A stretch of DNA of 6,833 nucleotides from Candidatus Kapaibacterium sp. Lineage in GTDB: Bacteria; Bacteroidota; Ignavibacteria; Kapaibacteriales; UBA2268. A model generated the notes under the pieces. It saw only the letters and a list, made by a program, of their open reading frames with translations, searched no databases and had not been told where the DNA came from. Of the stretch, positions 6,559-6,833 are shown piece by piece; within the stretch, counting starts at the first letter, position 1, and every line of letters starts with the position of its first letter. The stretch spans positions 1-6,833 of the forward strand of contig JAUQWR010000062.1 in assembly GCA_030835065.1 (NCBI GenBank), in the 5' to 3' direction. The position numbers and the translations under genes are program-made.

Positions 6559-6833
6559 ATGCAAATCGGTATTGTAGGATTTCCATATTCAGGAAAAACC
6601 ACTTTATTCCAGACTTTGACAGAAACTCAGATGGACACTGCTTCAATGCAAAAGCGTGATACAAATCAAGCTATAGTAAAAGTTCCAGACAAGAGATTGG
6701 ATTTATTGACTAGCATGTTCAATCCAAAGAAAAAAGTAAATGCTACGATAGAATTTGTTGATTTGGTGGGTGTCCAGAAATCAGAAGGCGGTTCGGCTTT
6801 TAATTCTCAATTTATGACTAAAGTAAAGACCAA
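6559..6833 (+). CDS. Diverged YchF/Obg-family GTPase-like protein, N-terminal part (3' truncated)
   Basis: The first 91 codons of a P-loop NTPase remain open at the right edge. The P-loop is GFPYSGKTT (7-15; Lys13, Thr14), followed by a YchF-like switch region, VPDKRLDLLTSMFNPKKKV (42-60), and the G3 motif FVDLVG (66-71, Asp68 to Gly71). After G3 comes the hydrophobic residue Val72, as in the GTPases that lack a catalytic glutamine (the HAS group, which includes YchF). The order and spacing parallel E. coli YchF (PDPRLDQL, then EFVDIAGLVKGAS, then GNQFL), but the hallmark strings GLPNVGKST and PFCTIEPN are absent or altered. This suggests a diverged paralogue of the DUF933/TGS-containing type rather than the housekeeping ychF. 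The nucleotide-specificity motif (NxxE in YchF) and C-terminal domain lie outside the window. GGTG at 6550-6553 is a possible ribosome site for the ATG at 6559. Confidence 0.8.
   Translation, partial: MQIGIVGFPYSGKTTLFQTLTETQMDTASMQKRDTNQAIVKVPDKRLDLLTSMFNPKKKVNATIEFVDLVGVQKSEGGSAFNSQFMTKVKT

Noticed and set aside
1..6833. Search for a defence, phage, CRISPR or other undescribed multi-gene system.
   Set aside because: All substantial genes are housekeeping or envelope families with neighbour-like composition. There is no transposase, integrase, toxin-antitoxin pair, reverse transcriptase or repeat-spacer array.

Overview
The window is about two-thirds A+T and carries ordinary bacterial genes, most likely from a member of the Bacteroidota/Chlorobi/Ignavibacteria-Kapabacteria assemblage. 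This rests on three things: a 1052-residue DUF2723 (GT117-type) membrane glycosyltransferase, a DUF1207-like outer membrane protein, and candidate promoters with the Bacteroidota-type TAnnTTTG element. The assignment is inference from gene content; there is no rRNA or other marker in the window.

Layout, left to right: the last 17 codons of an unidentified gene; a secreted beta-barrel-type protein of the DUF1207 kind; then a tight plus-strand run of ssb (single-stranded DNA-binding protein), a HAD-superfamily phosphatase and cmk (cytidylate kinase), each joined to the next by a one-base stop/start overlap and closed by an intrinsic terminator. Next comes a 297-base non-coding gap between convergent genes. 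It holds the cmk terminator, a roughly 100-base GC-rich multi-hairpin element that looks like a dispersed genomic repeat, and a strong terminator for the minus-strand gene. The large DUF2723 membrane protein fills 3142-6300 on the minus strand. A 258-base A+T-rich divergent intergenic region with a candidate promoter for each side separates it from the first 91 codons of a diverged YchF/Obg-family GTPase that runs off the right edge.

Functionally, ssb and cmk connect through DNA replication and nucleotide supply (Cmk makes CDP/dCDP; SSB coats single-stranded DNA). The phosphatase between them has no identified substrate. The DUF1207 protein and the DUF2723 enzyme belong to the cell envelope but are not adjacent, and nothing shows that they act together. 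I found no tRNA, rRNA, CRISPR array, transposase or phage gene, and no convincing undescribed multi-gene system. The points most worth checking are the multi-hairpin repeat, the diverged YchF paralogue and the substrate of the DUF2723 enzyme.
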